In this document: positions 45,582-55,553 of the stretch, piece after piece
Numbering within the stretch: position 1 is the stretch's first letter
Layout of the letters: each line of letters starts with the position of its first letter
Source of the DNA: CAVQUE01 sp046290435
Lineage (GTDB): Bacteria; Actinomycetota; Acidimicrobiia; Acidimicrobiales; UBA8592
Length of the DNA: 64,000 nt
Direction of reading: 5' to 3'
Assembly: GCA_046290435.1 (NCBI GenBank)
Contig: JBKAGO010000042.1
Coordinates: 1 to 64,000, forward strand
The notes under the pieces: generated by a model
Databases searched by the model: none
Told to the model about the DNA's origin: nothing
The model's input: the letters and a program-made list of their open reading frames with translations, nothing else
Position numbers and translations under genes: made by a program

Positions 45582-48500
45582 ATGCATTCACTGGCACAGA
45601 ACCCCGACCTTCCCGCCGCCCAGGGGTTGTACGACGCAGGTCAGGAGCACGACTCCTGCGGCGTCAACTTCGTCGCGGACCTCAAGGGTCGCCGCAGCCA
45701 CGCCATCGTCGCTGCCGGCCTCGGAGCATTGTGCCAACTCGAACACCGCGGCGCGCTCGGCGCGGACCCGGCCACCGGCGATGGTGCCGGCATCCTCATC
45801 CAGGTGCCGGACGCGTTCTATCGCGCCGTGGTCGACTTCGACCTCCCGCCGGCCGGGTCGTACGCGACCGGCATCGCCTTCCTGCCCGGCGACGACGTCC
45901 AATCCGCGCGGGCGAAGGACGAGATCGGCGCCATCGTCGCCGACGAGGGCCTCGAGGTCCTCGGCTGGCGTGATGTTCCCGTCGACGCCTCCATCCTCGG
46001 CCACGGCTCGCGTTCGACGATGCCCCGGTTCGCGCAGGTGTTCATCGCCTCCCCCGATGGCGACCTCGCCGGATTGGAACTCGACCGTCGGGTCTACATG
46101 GCCCGCAAGCGCATCGAACACGAGATCAGCCTCGAGGCCGGCCCCACCGAGGTCAACGAGGCCATGGGCGGCCAGTCCGAAGCCCACGACGGTGTCTACT
46201 TCCCGAGCCTGTCCAGCCGCACGGTCGTCTACAAGGGCATGCTCACCACGGCCCAGCTCGGGGCCTTCTACGCCGACCTCGTCGACGAGCGCGTCGAGAG
46301 CGCCCTCGCGCTGGTGCACTCGCGCTTTTCGACCAACACGTTCCCGTCGTGGCCGCTCGCGCACCCTTACCGTTTCGTCGCCCACAACGGCGAGATCAAC
46401 ACCGTCCAGGGCAACCGCAACTGGATGCGAGCCCGAGAAGCCCTGCTGGCCAGTGATCTCCTGCCCGGCGATCTCGAGCGCATCTTCCCGATCTGCACCC
46501 CCGGGGCGTCCGACACCGCGGGCTTCGACGAGTGCCTCGAACTCCTCGTCCTCGGCGGCTACTCGCTGCAGGAGGCCGTCCTCATGATGATCCCGGAGCC
46601 CTGGGAGAATCACGAGTCGATGTCCGACGACCTCAAGGCGTTCTACCGCTACCACGCGTCGATCATGGAACCCTGGGACGGGCCGGCGTCGATCATCTTC
46701 ACCGACGGCACCGTCGTCGGCGCCGTGCTCGACCGCAACGGTCTGCGCCCCTCGCGCTACTGGGTCACCGACGACGACCTCGTCATCATGGCGTCGGAGG
46801 TCGGCGTCCTCGACATCCCCAGCTCGAAGGTGGTCGAGAAGGGTCGCCTGCAGCCGGGCCGGATGTTCTTCATCGACACCGAACAGGGCCGCATCGTCCG
46901 CGACGACGAGATCAAGCGCGATCTCGCCGCCGCCCGCCCCTACCAGCAGTGGCTCGACGAACAGCAGGTGACGCTGGCCGACCTGCCCGAGCGCAGCGTC
47001 GACCGCACCGAGGACTCGACCCTGCTCACCCGCCAGCAGACCTTCGGCTACACCCACGAGGAGCTCCGTCTGCTCGTGGCCCCCATGGCCCTCACCGGCA
47101 AGGAAGCCATCGGATCCATGGGGACCGACACCCCGATCGCGGTGTTGTCCGGTCGCCCACGGCTGCTCTACGACTACTTCCAGCAGCTCTTCGCCCAGGT
47201 CACCAACCCGCCGCTCGACGCGATCCGTGAGGAGATCGTCACCGCGACGTGCGGGTGGCTCGGCCCCGAGCGCAACCTGCTCGACCCCGTCGCGGAGTCC
47301 TGCCGCCAGATCTTCATCGAGCATCCGGTGCTCACCGACGCAGACCTCGCGAAGCTCATCGCCGTCGACGCCGAACCCGACGGGTCGCCGCACTTCGAGA
47401 CCGCCGTCATCCCGTGTCTCTATCCCGTCGACGAGGGTGGCAGCGGGCTGCGCGCCGCGATCGAGAACATCCGCAACCTGGTGACCCGCGTCATCGACGA
47501 GGGCGCCACCTTCATCGTGTTGTCCGACCGTGGCGCCACCAGCCAGCTCGCGCCCATCCCGGCGCTGCTCGCGACCTCGGCGGTGCATCACCATCTGGTA
47601 CGCGAGAAGTCGCGGTCCCAGGTCAGCATCGTGGTCGAGACCGGCGAGATGCGTGAAGTGCACCACCTCTGCCTGCTCCTCGGGTACGGCGCCAACGCCG
47701 TCAACCCCTACCTGGTGTTCGAGAGCATCGATCACATGATCGACGACGGGCTCGCCGGCATGTCGCCCGACATGGACAAGGCCGTGGCCCACCACAACTA
47801 CGTCAAGGCCTGCGACAAGGGCGTCCTCAAGGTCATGTCCAAGATGGGCATCTCCACCGTCAAGTCCTACGTGGGTTCCCAGATCTTCGAGGCCATCGGT
47901 CTCGGCCTGCCGCTCGTCATGGATGCCTTCACCGGCACCATCAGCCGCCTCGGGGGCATCGGCTACGCCCAGGTCGCCGAAGAGGTCAAGGCACGGCACC
48001 GTATGGCCCACCCCCGCATTCCCGCGGCGCGTGCACACCGTGACCTCCAGGTCGGTGGCGAGTACCAGTGGCGCCGCGAGGGCGAGTACCACCTCTTCAA
48101 TCCCGAGACGGTGTTCAAGCTCCAGCACGCCACCCGCGAGAAGCGCTACGACATCTTCAAGCAGTACACCGACAGCGTGAACGACCAGTCAGCGCACCTC
48201 GGCACCCTTCGCGGCCTGTTCCGGTTCCGCGATGGGGTCCGGCCGCCGGTCCCCATCGACGAGGTGGAGCCGGTCCGTCAGATCCTGAAGCGGTTCTCGA
48301 CCGGGGCGATGTCGTACGGGTCGATCTCCGCGGAGGCCCACGAGACTCTCGCCATCGCGATGAACCGCATCGGCGGCAAGTCCAACACCGGCGAGGGCGG
48401 CGAGGATTCACGCCGCTATGTCCCCGACGAGAACGGCGACCTGCGGCGTTCGGCCATCAAGCAGGCGGCATCGGGTCGCTTCGGGGTGACCAGCGAGTAC

Positions 48501-50210
48501 CTCGTCAACGCCGATGACATCCAGATCAAGATGGCCCAGGGGGCCAAGCCCGGCGAGGGTGGCCAGCTCCCCGGCCACAAGGTGTGGCCCTGGATCGCCG
48601 AGGTGCGGCACTCGACGCCGGGCGTGGGGCTCATCTCGCCTCCACCGCACCACGACATCTACTCCATCGAGGATCTGGCGCAGCTGATCCACGATCTGAA
48701 GAACGCCAACCCCGATGCGCGCATCCACGTCAAGCTCGTGTCCGAGCTCGGTGTCGGAACCGTCGCAGCCGGCGTGTCGAAGGCACATGCCGACGTGGTG
48801 CTGATCTCGGGCCACGACGGCGGCACCGGCGCCTCGCCGCTCACGTCGATCAAGCACGCGGGCACGCCGTGGGAGCTCGGCCTCGCAGAAACCCAGCAGA
48901 CGCTGCTGCTCAACAACCTGCGCGACCGCATCGTCGTGCAGGTCGACGGCCAGCTCAAGACCGGCCGCGACGTGGTCATCGCCGCCCTGCTGGGCGCCGA
49001 GGAGTTCGGCTTCGCCACGGCCCCGCTCGTGGTCATGGGCTGCGTCATGATGCGGGTCTGTCACCTCGACACGTGCCCCGTCGGTGTCGCCACCCAGAAC
49101 CCCGACCTGCGGGCCCGGTTCACCGGCCAGGCCGACCACGTCGTCAACTTCATGGAGTTCGTCGCGCAGGAGGTGCGCGAGCTGCTCGCCGAGCTGGGCT
49201 TCCGCTCGATCGAGGAAGCCATCGGCCAGGTCGAGTCGCTCGACATGTCCGACTCGGTCGATCACTGGAAGGCATCGGGTCTCGACCTGAGCCCGATCCT
49301 CTATGCACCGCCGCTGCCCGACGACGCTCCCCGGCACCAGGTGCGTCAGCAGGACCACGGGCTCGAGCACGCACTCGACCAGACGCTCATCGCCCTGTGC
49401 GAGGGCGCGCTCGCGCACGGCGACCGGGTCAGCCTCGAGATGCCCATCCGCAACGTCAACCGCACGGTCGGCACGATGCTCGGTCATCACGTCACCAAGC
49501 GGTGGGGCGCCGAGGGACTGCCGACCGACACGATCGACATCAGCTTCACCGGTTCGGCCGGCAACAGCTTCGGTGCGTTCGTCCCGAAGGGCATAACGCT
49601 GCGTCTCACCGGCGATGCCAACGACTACGTCGGCAAGGGCCTCAGCGGCGGACGCATCACGGTCGCTCCGCCTGCGGACTCGCCGTTCGTGGCCGCCGAG
49701 AACGTCATCGCCGGCAACGTCATCCTCTACGGCGCCACCGACGGCGAGCTGTTCCTCGCCGGGCGGGTGGGCGAGCGCTTCTGCGTCCGCAACTCGGGTG
49801 CGGTCGCCGTCGTCGAGGGCGTGGGCGACCACGGGTGCGAGTACATGACCGGTGGACGTGCCCTCATCCTGGGCTCCGCCGGGCGCAACTTCGGCGCCGG
49901 CATGTCGGGCGGCATCGCCTATGTGTTCGACGCCGACGGCACCTTCGCCGATCGCGTCAATCCCGAGATGGTCGACCTCGACCCTCTCGACGAGAGCGAT
50001 CGCCAGTGGATCCACGAACATCTCGGGCGTCACCGCCACGAGACCGGCTCGGTCCTCGCACAGCAGATGCTCGATCAGGGCGACGCCGTGTACACGTCGT
50101 TCGTGAAGGTGATCCCGCGTGACTACAAGCGGGTACTCGAAGCCATCGACCGTGCCGAGCGTGACGGCGTCGACATCGCCGAGGCCGTCATGGCCGCGGC
50201 GCACGGATAG
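45582..50210 (+). CDS. gltB: Glutamate synthase large subunit
   Basis: 1542 residues from ATG 45582. The class II glutaminase domain has the catalytic Cys26 ([14 protein letters not shown]) and [25 protein letters not shown]; the central domain, FMN domain ([54 protein letters not shown]), [3Fe-4S] cluster cysteines in [19 protein letters not shown], and C-terminal GXGXG beta-helix domain ([24 protein letters not shown]) are complete. The length is normal. With gltD it makes two glutamates from glutamine and 2-oxoglutarate. The first residues before Cys26 are removed as a propeptide. Confidence 0.97.
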   Translation: MHSLAQNPDLPAAQGLYDAGQEHDSCGVNFVADLKGRRSHAIVAAGLGALCQLEHRGALGADPATGDGAGILIQVPDAFYRAVVDFDLPPAGSYATGIAFLPGDDVQSARAKDEIGAIVADEGLEVLGWRDVPVDASILGHGSRSTMPRFAQVFIASPDGDLAGLELDRRVYMARKRIEHEISLEAGPTEVNEAMGGQSEAHDGVYFPSLSSRTVVYKGMLTTAQLGAFYADLVDERVESALALVHSRFSTNTFPSWPLAHPYRFVAHNGEINTVQGNRNWMRAREALLASDLLPGDLERIFPICTPGASDTAGFDECLELLVLGGYSLQEAVLMMIPEPWENHESMSDDLKAFYRYHASIMEPWDGPASIIFTDGTVVGAVLDRNGLRPSRYWVTDDDLVIMASEVGVLDIPSSKVVEKGRLQPGRMFFIDTEQGRIVRDDEIKRDLAAARPYQQWLDEQQVTLADLPERSVDRTEDSTLLTRQQTFGYTHEELRLLVAPMALTGKEAIGSMGTDTPIAVLSGRPRLLYDYFQQLFAQVTNPPLDAIREEIVTATCGWLGPERNLLDPVAESCRQIFIEHPVLTDADLAKLIAVDAEPDGSPHFETAVIPCLYPVDEGGSGLRAAIENIRNLVTRVIDEGATFIVLSDRGATSQLAPIPALLATSAVHHHLVREKSRSQVSIVVETGEMREVHHLCLLLGYGANAVNPYLVFESIDHMIDDGLAGMSPDMDKAVAHHNYVKACDKGVLKVMSKMGISTVKSYVGSQIFEAIGLGLPLVMDAFTGTISRLGGIGYAQVAEEVKARHRMAHPRIPAARAHRDLQVGGEYQWRREGEYHLFNPETVFKLQHATREKRYDIFKQYTDSVNDQSAHLGTLRGLFRFRDGVRPPVPIDEVEPVRQILKRFSTGAMSYGSISAEAHETLAIAMNRIGGKSNTGEGGEDSRRYVPDENGDLRRSAIKQAASGRFGVTSEYLVNADDIQIKMAQGAKPGEGGQLPGHKVWPWIAEVRHSTPGVGLISPPPHHDIYSIEDLAQLIHDLKNANPDARIHVKLVSELGVGTVAAGVSKAHADVVLISGHDGGTGASPLTSIKHAGTPWELGLAETQQTLLLNNLRDRIVVQVDGQLKTGRDVVIAALLGAEEFGFATAPLVVMGCVMMRVCHLDTCPVGVATQNPDLRARFTGQADHVVNFMEFVAQEVRELLAELGFRSIEEAIGQVESLDMSDSVDHWKASGLDLSPILYAPPLPDDAPRHQVRQQDHGLEHALDQTLIALCEGALAHGDRVSLEMPIRNVNRTVGTMLGHHVTKRWGAEGLPTDTIDISFTGSAGNSFGAFVPKGITLRLTGDANDYVGKGLSGGRITVAPPADSPFVAAENVIAGNVILYGATDGELFLAGRVGERFCVRNSGAVAVVEGVGDHGCEYMTGGRALILGSAGRNFGAGMSGGIAYVFDADGTFADRVNPEMVDLDPLDESDRQWIHEHLGRHRHETGSVLAQQMLDQGDAVYTSFVKVIPRDYKRVLEAIDRAERDGVDIAEAVMAAAHG

Positions 50211-50219
50211 GAGCCGATC

Positions 50220-51680
50220 ATGGGAGACCCCAAGGGTTTCATGAAGCACGGACGTCGCCTGCCGGACCGTCGTCCGGTCCCGGTGCGGCTGCGGGACTGG
50301 AAGGAGGTCTACGAGCCCTTCGATCCCGAGGAGCTCAAGACCCAGGCGTCGCGATGCATGGACTGCGGCATCCCGTTCTGCAACAACGGCTGCCCGCTCG
50401 GCAACCTGATCCCCGACTGGAACGACCTCGTCTACCGCGACCACTGGTACGAGGCCATCGAGCGCCTCCACGCCACGAACAACTTCCCGGAGTTCACCGG
50501 GCGGCTCTGTCCAGCACCATGTGAGGCTGCGTGTGTGCTGGGTATCAATCAGGACCCGGTGACCATCAAGCAGGTCGAGGTCGAGATCATCGAGCGCGCC
50601 TTCGCCGAGGGCTGGGTGCAGCCCCATGTGCCCGAAACGCGGACGGGCAAGGCCATCGCGGTGATCGGTTCGGGCCCGGCCGGGCTGGCTGCTGCCCAGC
50701 AACTCACCCGGGCCGGCCACGACGTCGTCGTGTTCGAGCGCGCCGACCGCATCGGCGGCCTGCTGCGCTACGGCATTCCGGAGTTCAAGATGGAGAAGCA
50801 CTTCATCGACCGACGCCTCGACCAGATGCGCGCCGAGGGCACCGAGTTCCGCACGGACGTGAACGTCGGCGTCGACATCACCGCAGCCGAGTTGCGCGAC
50901 ACCTACGACGCGGTCGTGCTCGCCTGCGGCGCCACCCAGTGGCGCGACCTGCCGATTCCCGGGCGCGAGTTCGACGGCATCCACCAGGCGATGGAGTTCC
51001 TCCCACCGGCCAACCGCGTGGTGTTCGGCGATCTCGACGACCATCCGTTCTCCGCTCGGGACAAGCACGTGATCATCATCGGTGGCGGCGATACCGGAGC
51101 CGACTGCCTCGGGACCGCCCACCGTCATGGCGCCGCGTCGGTCCACCAGTTCGAGATCATGCCGGAGCCGCCGAGCGAGCGCGCCGATTCGACCCCGTGG
51201 CCGACCTGGCCGCTGGTCCACCGTGTGTCCTCGGCCCACGAAGAGGGCGGCGAGCGTGTCTATTCGGTCAACACGACCCGGTTCGTGGGCGAGAACGGCA
51301 TGGTCACCGGGCTCGAGACGGTGACGGTGGAGCAGGTCGTCACCGACGGGCAGATGCGTTTCGAACCCGTCGAGGGCTCTGAACGCACCTTCCCGGCTGA
51401 TCTGGTGTTGTTGGCGATGGGTTTCACCGGACCCGAGAAGTCGGCGCTGCTCGCCGAGTTCGGCGTCGACCTCGACGGTCGTGGCAACGTCGCGCGCGAC
51501 GATCAGTGGATGACCAACGTGGAGGGCGTGTTCGTGGCCGGCGACATGGGCCGCGGCCAGAGCCTGATCGTGTGGGCCATCGCCGAGGGCCGGGCCTGCG
51601 CCGCGGCCGTCGATGCCCACCTGATGGGCAACTCGCTGCTGCCGGTTCCGCTCGAGCCGACCGCCCAACCGCTGCGCTGA
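50220..51680 (+). CDS. gltD: Glutamate synthase small subunit
   Basis: 486 residues, 9 bases after gltB with AGGAGCC as Shine-Dalgarno. [4Fe-4S] cysteines in [24 protein letters not shown] and [19 protein letters not shown] site [53 protein letters not shown] site [27 protein letters not shown]-terminal [27 protein letters not shown]. Supplies electrons from NADPH to gltB. The length and motifs are normal. Confidence 0.97.
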   Translation: MGDPKGFMKHGRRLPDRRPVPVRLRDWKEVYEPFDPEELKTQASRCMDCGIPFCNNGCPLGNLIPDWNDLVYRDHWYEAIERLHATNNFPEFTGRLCPAPCEAACVLGINQDPVTIKQVEVEIIERAFAEGWVQPHVPETRTGKAIAVIGSGPAGLAAAQQLTRAGHDVVVFERADRIGGLLRYGIPEFKMEKHFIDRRLDQMRAEGTEFRTDVNVGVDITAAELRDTYDAVVLACGATQWRDLPIPGREFDGIHQAMEFLPPANRVVFGDLDDHPFSARDKHVIIIGGGDTGADCLGTAHRHGAASVHQFEIMPEPPSERADSTPWPTWPLVHRVSSAHEEGGERVYSVNTTRFVGENGMVTGLETVTVEQVVTDGQMRFEPVEGSERTFPADLVLLAMGFTGPEKSALLAEFGVDLDGRGNVARDDQWMTNVEGVFVAGDMGRGQSLIVWAIAEGRACAAAVDAHLMGNSLLPVPLEPTAQPLR

Positions 51681-51705
51681 CCGCTGCGTCGGCTGCGCCG
51701 CAGCC

Positions 51706-51975
51706 TCAGAGGTCGAGTCTGCCGACGTCGCCGCTCTCGATTGCCGCGAGTTGCGGGCGGATACGCAGCAGGTACCAGCCCGATATCAGCAGCCCGCCGA
51801 TGACGGTGAGGATCCCGGCGGCGATGATCACCATCCAGACGAGCTGGTTGCGTCCTGCGAAGGCCCAAGCCCAGCGTGGCCGGCGGGCAGCGTCGAGGAA
51901 CGCCCACGCGGTCACGGCGAGCGGGATGCTCAGCGCCGCGAGCATCAGCGTCATCCAGAAGATGTCGACGAGCAC
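51706..51975 (-). CDS. Small two-segment membrane protein
   Basis: 89 residues from GTG 51975. Membrane segments at about 6-24 (FWMTLMLAALSIPLAVTAWAFLDAA) and 42-68 (QLVWMVIIAAGILTVIGGLLISGWYLL), a basic linker RRPRWAWAFAGR and a charged C-terminal tail (RIRPQLAAIESGDVGRLDL). The layout resembles DUF2516-type actinobacterial proteins, but the match is only by pattern. Convergent with gltD; the hydrolase gene precedes it by 19 bases on the same strand, so they may be co-transcribed. Confidence 0.7.
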   Translation of the reverse strand: MLVDIFWMTLMLAALSIPLAVTAWAFLDAARRPRWAWAFAGRNQLVWMVIIAAGILTVIGGLLISGWYLLRIRPQLAAIESGDVGRLDL

Positions 51976-51994
51976 GAGGTGACCGTGCCCTGGC

Positions 51995-52678
51995 TCAGAC
52001 GGGCGCGGCGTCGAGGAAGTCGAGCGCAGCATCGAGGAAGTCGAAGCTCTTGGGCGTGGCGAAGTGGTCGGTGCGACGAAGGGTGACGAGCCGGGCATCG
52101 GGCAGCGCCTCGACGAGCGGCTCGGCAGGCCCGGCGAAGTCCTGGTCGCCGCAGACGACCAGGACGGGCATCGTGACCGTTGCCAGGACACCGGCGTCGA
52201 GGTGCGGTCGCGGTCGTGTCATGAGCTCGGCCAGGATGTCGCGGTCGACGTCGGGGGCGCTCGCCAATGCGTCGAAGTGTCCGGCCTCGGGATCGTCGGG
52301 ATCGGCGTCACCGGCGATGGCCCGGGCGATGCGTTCGCCCCGGGCCCGGTCGTGTTCGAAGAGATTGCGGCCCACCCCCGCGACGACGAGACGGTCGAAC
52401 CGCTCTGGATGGGCGGCGGCGACGGTGAGCAGCAGGCGCGCGCCGAGCGAGAAGCCGACGGCCGCGACCGCCTCGTCGGGCAGGTGATCGAGCACCCAGC
52501 CCTCGAGGTCTGCGATCGAGGCCGGGTCGTCGACCGACGCCGCTGTGCCGTGGCCGGGCAGATCGATCGGCACCGCCGTGCGGCCGGCGTCGGCCAGCAG
52601 GTCGAGCCATCCGGTCTCTCCCCAGGTCCGAGCCGATGAGGTCGCGAGCCCGTGGACGAGGACGATGGGAGCAGCCAT
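51995..52678 (-). CDS. Alpha/beta-hydrolase
   Basis: 227 residues, ATG 52678 with a leaderless -10 element. Alpha/beta-hydrolase fold: IVLVHGLATSS (oxyanion region), VPIDLPGHGTAASVDD, nucleophile GFSLGARLLLTVAA (G-x-S-x-G), MPVLVVCGDQDFAGPAEPLVEAL (acid) and RRTDHFATP (His). A lid of about 60 residues. The substrate is unknown. The C-terminus carries a duplicated DFLDAA motif. Confidence 0.88.
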   Translation of the reverse strand: MAAPIVLVHGLATSSARTWGETGWLDLLADAGRTAVPIDLPGHGTAASVDDPASIADLEGWVLDHLPDEAVAAVGFSLGARLLLTVAAAHPERFDRLVVAGVGRNLFEHDRARGERIARAIAGDADPDDPEAGHFDALASAPDVDRDILAELMTRPRPHLDAGVLATVTMPVLVVCGDQDFAGPAEPLVEALPDARLVTLRRTDHFATPKSFDFLDAALDFLDAAPV

Positions 52679-52684
52679 GGCGCC

Positions 52685-52690
52685 ACGTTA
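52685..52690 (-). promoter_or_regulatory. -10 element TAACGT of a leaderless start
   Basis: Minus strand TAACGT ends 6 bases before ATG 52678. Confidence 0.55.
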
Positions 52691-52805
52691 GAGGGTCGGC
52701 CGGCCGGGCGAGGCGCCGCTCGGTCACCGCCTCGCAGGCGGAGCCGCGTTGCACCCGCTGGGGTGCGCCCGGCGGGTGCACCCCAGCGCGGGGACACCGA
52801 GGTCG

Positions 52806-53045
52806 TCAGCCTCCGGCCACGACCTCGAGGGCAGGACGCAGGCCGGCGTTCGCCCGCTCGACCCGGCGGATGCTCGCGATGTCGGCCGAACGGAAACTGG
52901 CGAGGCGTGTCGACCAGGCATCGAGGCGGCCGTGGCTGGCATCGCTCACGAAGAACGTGGTCATCGGCCCTTCGGGTTGGTAGGCGTCGGCGCCGTCGAT
53001 GCGGTCGACGCTGCGATCGTTGAAGGTGATCTCGTAGCTCGCCAT
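52806..53045 (-). CDS. Small protein of unknown function
   Basis: 79 residues from ATG 53045 (MASYEITFNDRSVDRIDGADAYQPEG); the frame upstream runs through the DnaA-box-like region and is not protein-like. The pattern YEITFNDRSV, GADAYQPEGPMTTFFVS, LASFRSADIASIRRV suggests a small beta-alpha domain with a surface-exposed C-terminal AGLRPALEVVAGG. I recognise no family. The cluster of DnaA-like 9-mers lies 68-149 bases upstream of its start. Confidence 0.65.
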   Translation of the reverse strand: MASYEITFNDRSVDRIDGADAYQPEGPMTTFFVSDASHGRLDAWSTRLASFRSADIASIRRVERANAGLRPALEVVAGG

Positions 53046-53112
53046 TTCTCGGCCTCCGGGGTCGGGATCGCTCGACACCCACGACGGTAGGGGAACCCCC
53101 TTGTGACGAGCC

Positions 53113-53194
53113 AGAGGACAACCTGTGGACAACCCTGTTGTTCGTGTGGGCGATGTTGTGGATGTTGTCAACCGCGTCCGGACCCTGTGGACAA
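53113..53194. promoter_or_regulatory. Cluster of DnaA-box-like 9-mers
   Basis: Perfect actinobacterial-type boxes TGTGGACAA (reverse complement TTGTCCACA) at 53124-53132 and 53186-53194. Weaker ones in the same orientation: AGAGGACAA 53113, TGTGGGCGA 53145 and TGTGGATGT 53157 (7 of 9 each for the first two and 6-7 for the last). The starts are 11, 21, 12 and 29 bases apart, close to whole helical turns. No dnaA or dnaN gene is near, so this is not shown to be oriC. Confidence 0.5.
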
Positions 53195-53232
53195 CATCGA
53201 TCCGTACAGGTCAGACGGTGCAGGACCGGGCC

Positions 53233-53985
53233 TCAGGACCAGGCGTTGCGCGTCTCGAGGACCGAGCGCAGCACCGCCGGGCGGTCCGTCATGATGCCGT
53301 CGACACCGAGGTCGAGCAGCCGATGCATCTCGTCGGGATCGTCGATCGTCCAGACGTGCACGACCTTGCCCAGACGATGTGCCGTGTCGACGAATCGTCG
53401 CGTGACGAGCGGCAGGCGACCCATGTGGGAGGGGACCTGGGCGCAGTGACCCGGGATCGCCCCTGTGGGCGCCCCGAGGCTCGCGCCGCGCAGTCGGGCG
53501 ATGGCACGTGGCCCCATGCCGGTGCACAGCGCCTGGCCCACGGCGGCGGCAACCCGTCCGATGCGTCGATCCGAGAAGGCACCGACACACACGCGGTCCG
53601 CCGCTCCCGTCCGCTTGATGGCATCGATCAGCGGGTCGACGGCGCTGTCGGCCTTCGGATCCACGTTGACGCGCACATGGGGCCAGGCACCGAGCAGATC
53701 CTCGAAGGTGGGGATCTCGCCGTGGCCGTCGATGCGGGCGCGCCGCACCTCCTCCCAGGTGAGGTCGGCGATGGCACCGCTCCGGTCGGTGACCCGGTCG
53801 AGGCGGGCGTCGTGGAAGGCGACCAGCACGCCGTCGGCGGTGACGTGGACATCGGTCTCGAGGTAGCGGAACCCCAATCGCACCGCGGCCTCGAACGCAG
53901 CCATCGAGTTCTCCGGCGCATCGAGGGCGCCGCCGCGATGAGCGAACGCGAGGGGGCCGGGATGGTCGAGGAAGGCTGGCCGCAT
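53233..53985 (-). CDS. Glycerophosphodiester phosphodiesterase
   Basis: 250 residues from ATG 53985. GDPD domain: LAFAHRGGALDAPENSMAAFEAAVRLGFRYLETDVHVTADGVLVAFHDARLDRVTDRSG (H-R, E-x-D and H catalytic/metal residues), ADLTWEEVRRARIDGHGEIPTFEDLLGAW, then VRVNVDPKAD and the C-terminal KVVHVWTIDDPDEMHRLLDLGVDGIMTDRPAVLRSVL. Hydrolyses glycerophosphodiesters to glycerol-3-phosphate and an alcohol. There is no signal peptide, so it is cytoplasmic. The leaderless -10 element at 53993 fixes the start over an in-frame ATG upstream. Confidence 0.94.
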   Translation of the reverse strand: MRPAFLDHPGPLAFAHRGGALDAPENSMAAFEAAVRLGFRYLETDVHVTADGVLVAFHDARLDRVTDRSGAIADLTWEEVRRARIDGHGEIPTFEDLLGAWPHVRVNVDPKADSAVDPLIDAIKRTGAADRVCVGAFSDRRIGRVAAAVGQALCTGMGPRAIARLRGASLGAPTGAIPGHCAQVPSHMGRLPLVTRRFVDTAHRLGKVVHVWTIDDPDEMHRLLDLGVDGIMTDRPAVLRSVLETRNAWS

Positions 53986-53992
53986 CCCGGTG

Positions 53993-53998
53993 ACCGTA
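53993..53998 (-). promoter_or_regulatory. -10 element TACGGT of a leaderless start
   Basis: Minus strand TACGGT ends 7 bases before ATG 53985. Confidence 0.55.
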
Positions 53999-54094
53999 CC
54001 CGTCGCGGGCGTGGAGGGAACCGATCGACGTCGCACCGCCTCGCCGGATGCGCCCGCCCTCGGGCCCGTCGACGGTCTCGTCGGCCGACGGCAC

Positions 54095-54100
54095 TACCCT
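54095..54100 (+). promoter_or_regulatory. -10 element TACCCT of a leaderless start
   Basis: TACCCT ends 6 bases before GTG 54107 (an ATG follows directly at 54110). Confidence 0.55.
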
Positions 54101-54106
54101 GGCCCG

Positions 54107-54892
54107 GTGATGAGCCCGACCGCGACCTTCCTCGAGATCGTGCGTTCGGCCGACCGCAGCGACGACCTGGCGATCGGCGCACTCGCGCTGGCGGCCCATG
54201 ACCACGAGGTCGACGTCGACCACGAGCTCCGGCGCCTCGACGAGCTCGCGCTGGGCTGTCCCGAGCCCACCCTCGAGGGTCTGCGCCGGTGCCTCTTCGT
54301 CGAGGCCGGTTTCGCGGGGCGCACCGACGACTACTACTCGCCCGAGAACTCCTTCCTGGATCGCGTCGTCGACACCCGCCTCGGTCTGCCGATCAGCCTC
54401 TCGGTGCTGATGATCGAGGTCGGACGCCGCGTGGGCCTGGACCTCGTTGGAGTGGGTATGCCCGCGCACTTCCTCGTGCGCTCCCTCCACGAACCCGATC
54501 GCTTCGTCGACCCGTTCCATGGCGGCATCGAGGTCGACGCCGCGGGCTGCAGGGCTCTGTTCCACGGCATCGCCGGTCCCAAGGCCCCGTTCCGCAGCGA
54601 CTATCTGCGCCCTGTTCCCACCGCCGCGGTCCTCGGGCGCATGGCCTCCAACCTCGTGAACGCCTTCCGTCGCCGCGACGACCGCGCCGGCATGCGCTGG
54701 TCCGCCCGGCTGCGCTCGCACTGTCCCGGCGTCGGTCCAGGCGAGCTGATCGCGCTGTCCCAGGCGCTGTCCCGCAGCGGCGCCGTCGACGAGGCCGCCG
54801 ACCTCATCGACCGGGCGCTGCCCTCCCTCGCCGGAGACGAGGTCGACCGCTGGGCCCGCGAGGCCGTGCGCCTGCGCGCGCAGCTCAACTGA
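54107..54892 (+). CDS. SirB1-family transglutaminase-like protein
   Basis: 261 residues from GTG 54107 (or ATG 54110). The core FAGRTDDYYSPENSFLDRVVDTRLGLPISLSVLMIEVGRRVGLDLVGVGMPAHFLVRS matches the Transglut_core2/SirB1 pattern (Y-x-x-x-x-N-S-x-L-x-x-V-x-x-x-x-x-G-x-P-I-S-L). The C-terminal part (about 170-260) is helical and TPR-like (AAVLGRMASNLVNAFRRRDDRAGM, ALSRSGAVDEAADLIDRALPSL). Function in bacteria is not known; the family often sits near translation and release-factor genes. The gene is followed after 22 bases by a flavin-reductase-fold gene. Confidence 0.88.
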   Translation: MMSPTATFLEIVRSADRSDDLAIGALALAAHDHEVDVDHELRRLDELALGCPEPTLEGLRRCLFVEAGFAGRTDDYYSPENSFLDRVVDTRLGLPISLSVLMIEVGRRVGLDLVGVGMPAHFLVRSLHEPDRFVDPFHGGIEVDAAGCRALFHGIAGPKAPFRSDYLRPVPTAAVLGRMASNLVNAFRRRDDRAGMRWSARLRSHCPGVGPGELIALSQALSRSGAVDEAADLIDRALPSLAGDEVDRWAREAVRLRAQLN

Positions 54893-54914
54893 CCGTGTTC
54901 GACGGGAACCCCAC

Positions 54915-55496
54915 GTGATCGATCGCGAACTCAAACGATCCCTCGGCCAGATGATGCACGCCGTCCAGGTCGTCGGCGCCGCACATGACGGCCGGGAGCA
55001 CTGCTACACGTCGCACTGGGTCAGCCAGGTCTCCTTCGCGGAGCCGATCGTGTTGGCGTCGGTGTCGCCGAAGCACGACACCCACCCCCTGATCGTCGCC
55101 GGTGGGCGCTTCAGCGTGTCGCTGCTGGCAGGCGACCAGATCGAACAGGGTCAGTACTTCAGCTATCCGGGCCATCGCTTCCGCCACATCGGCGCCGAGT
55201 ACCTCGACTGCCATGACGGTCTCCCGGTCGTGCGCGATGCGATCGCCTGGCTGATCTGCGCAGTCGACGACCGCATCGAACGCTACGACCACGACCTCTT
55301 TCTCGCCCGGGTGACCGACGCCGTCCCCGGTCGTCTGAAGCAACCGCCGCTGCTGTACTCGTCACGTCTGGGCTGGCGCATCGCCGGCGGTCACGCACGC
55401 GAACCGGGGGAGTCGGTGCGGGATCGCCTCCTCGCCCGTCTCGAGGCGACGGGCGTCACCGACGTGGCGATCGCCGACGACGCCACAGGGCTCTGA
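54915..55496 (+). CDS. Flavin-reductase-like FMN-binding protein
   Basis: 193 residues, GTG 54915. The FMN-binding split-barrel fold: LGQMMHAVQVVGAAHDGREHCYTSHWVSQVSFAEPIVLASVSPKHDTHPLIVAGGRFSVSLLAGDQIEQGQYFSYPG, then AIAWLICAVDDRIERYDHDLFLARVTDAV. This is the flavin reductase family used by two-component monooxygenases and relatives (heme or diaphorase-like roles also occur). The C-terminal 50 residues (GWRIAGGHAREPGESVRDRLLARLEATG) look like an extra helical tail. The start has no near-consensus promoter, so it is likely co-transcribed with the SirB1-like gene. Confidence 0.85.
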   Translation: MIDRELKRSLGQMMHAVQVVGAAHDGREHCYTSHWVSQVSFAEPIVLASVSPKHDTHPLIVAGGRFSVSLLAGDQIEQGQYFSYPGHRFRHIGAEYLDCHDGLPVVRDAIAWLICAVDDRIERYDHDLFLARVTDAVPGRLKQPPLLYSSRLGWRIAGGHAREPGESVRDRLLARLEATGVTDVAIADDATGL

Positions 55497-55539
55497 CATC
55501 GACGTGACCGCGCTGCGCGTGGCGGGAGGTCCGGCCCAC

Positions 55540-55545
55540 TACCGT
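55540..55545 (+). promoter_or_regulatory. -10 element TACCGT of a leaderless start
   Basis: TACCGT ends 8 bases before ATG 55554 of pyruvate kinase. Confidence 0.55.
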
Positions 55546-55553
55546 TGGGCGCC

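Noticed and set aside
53113..53194. Chromosomal origin oriC
   Set aside because: The boxes are convincing, but dnaA, dnaN, rpmH, gyrB and an AT-rich unwinding region are all missing nearby. Kept only as a DnaA-box-like cluster.
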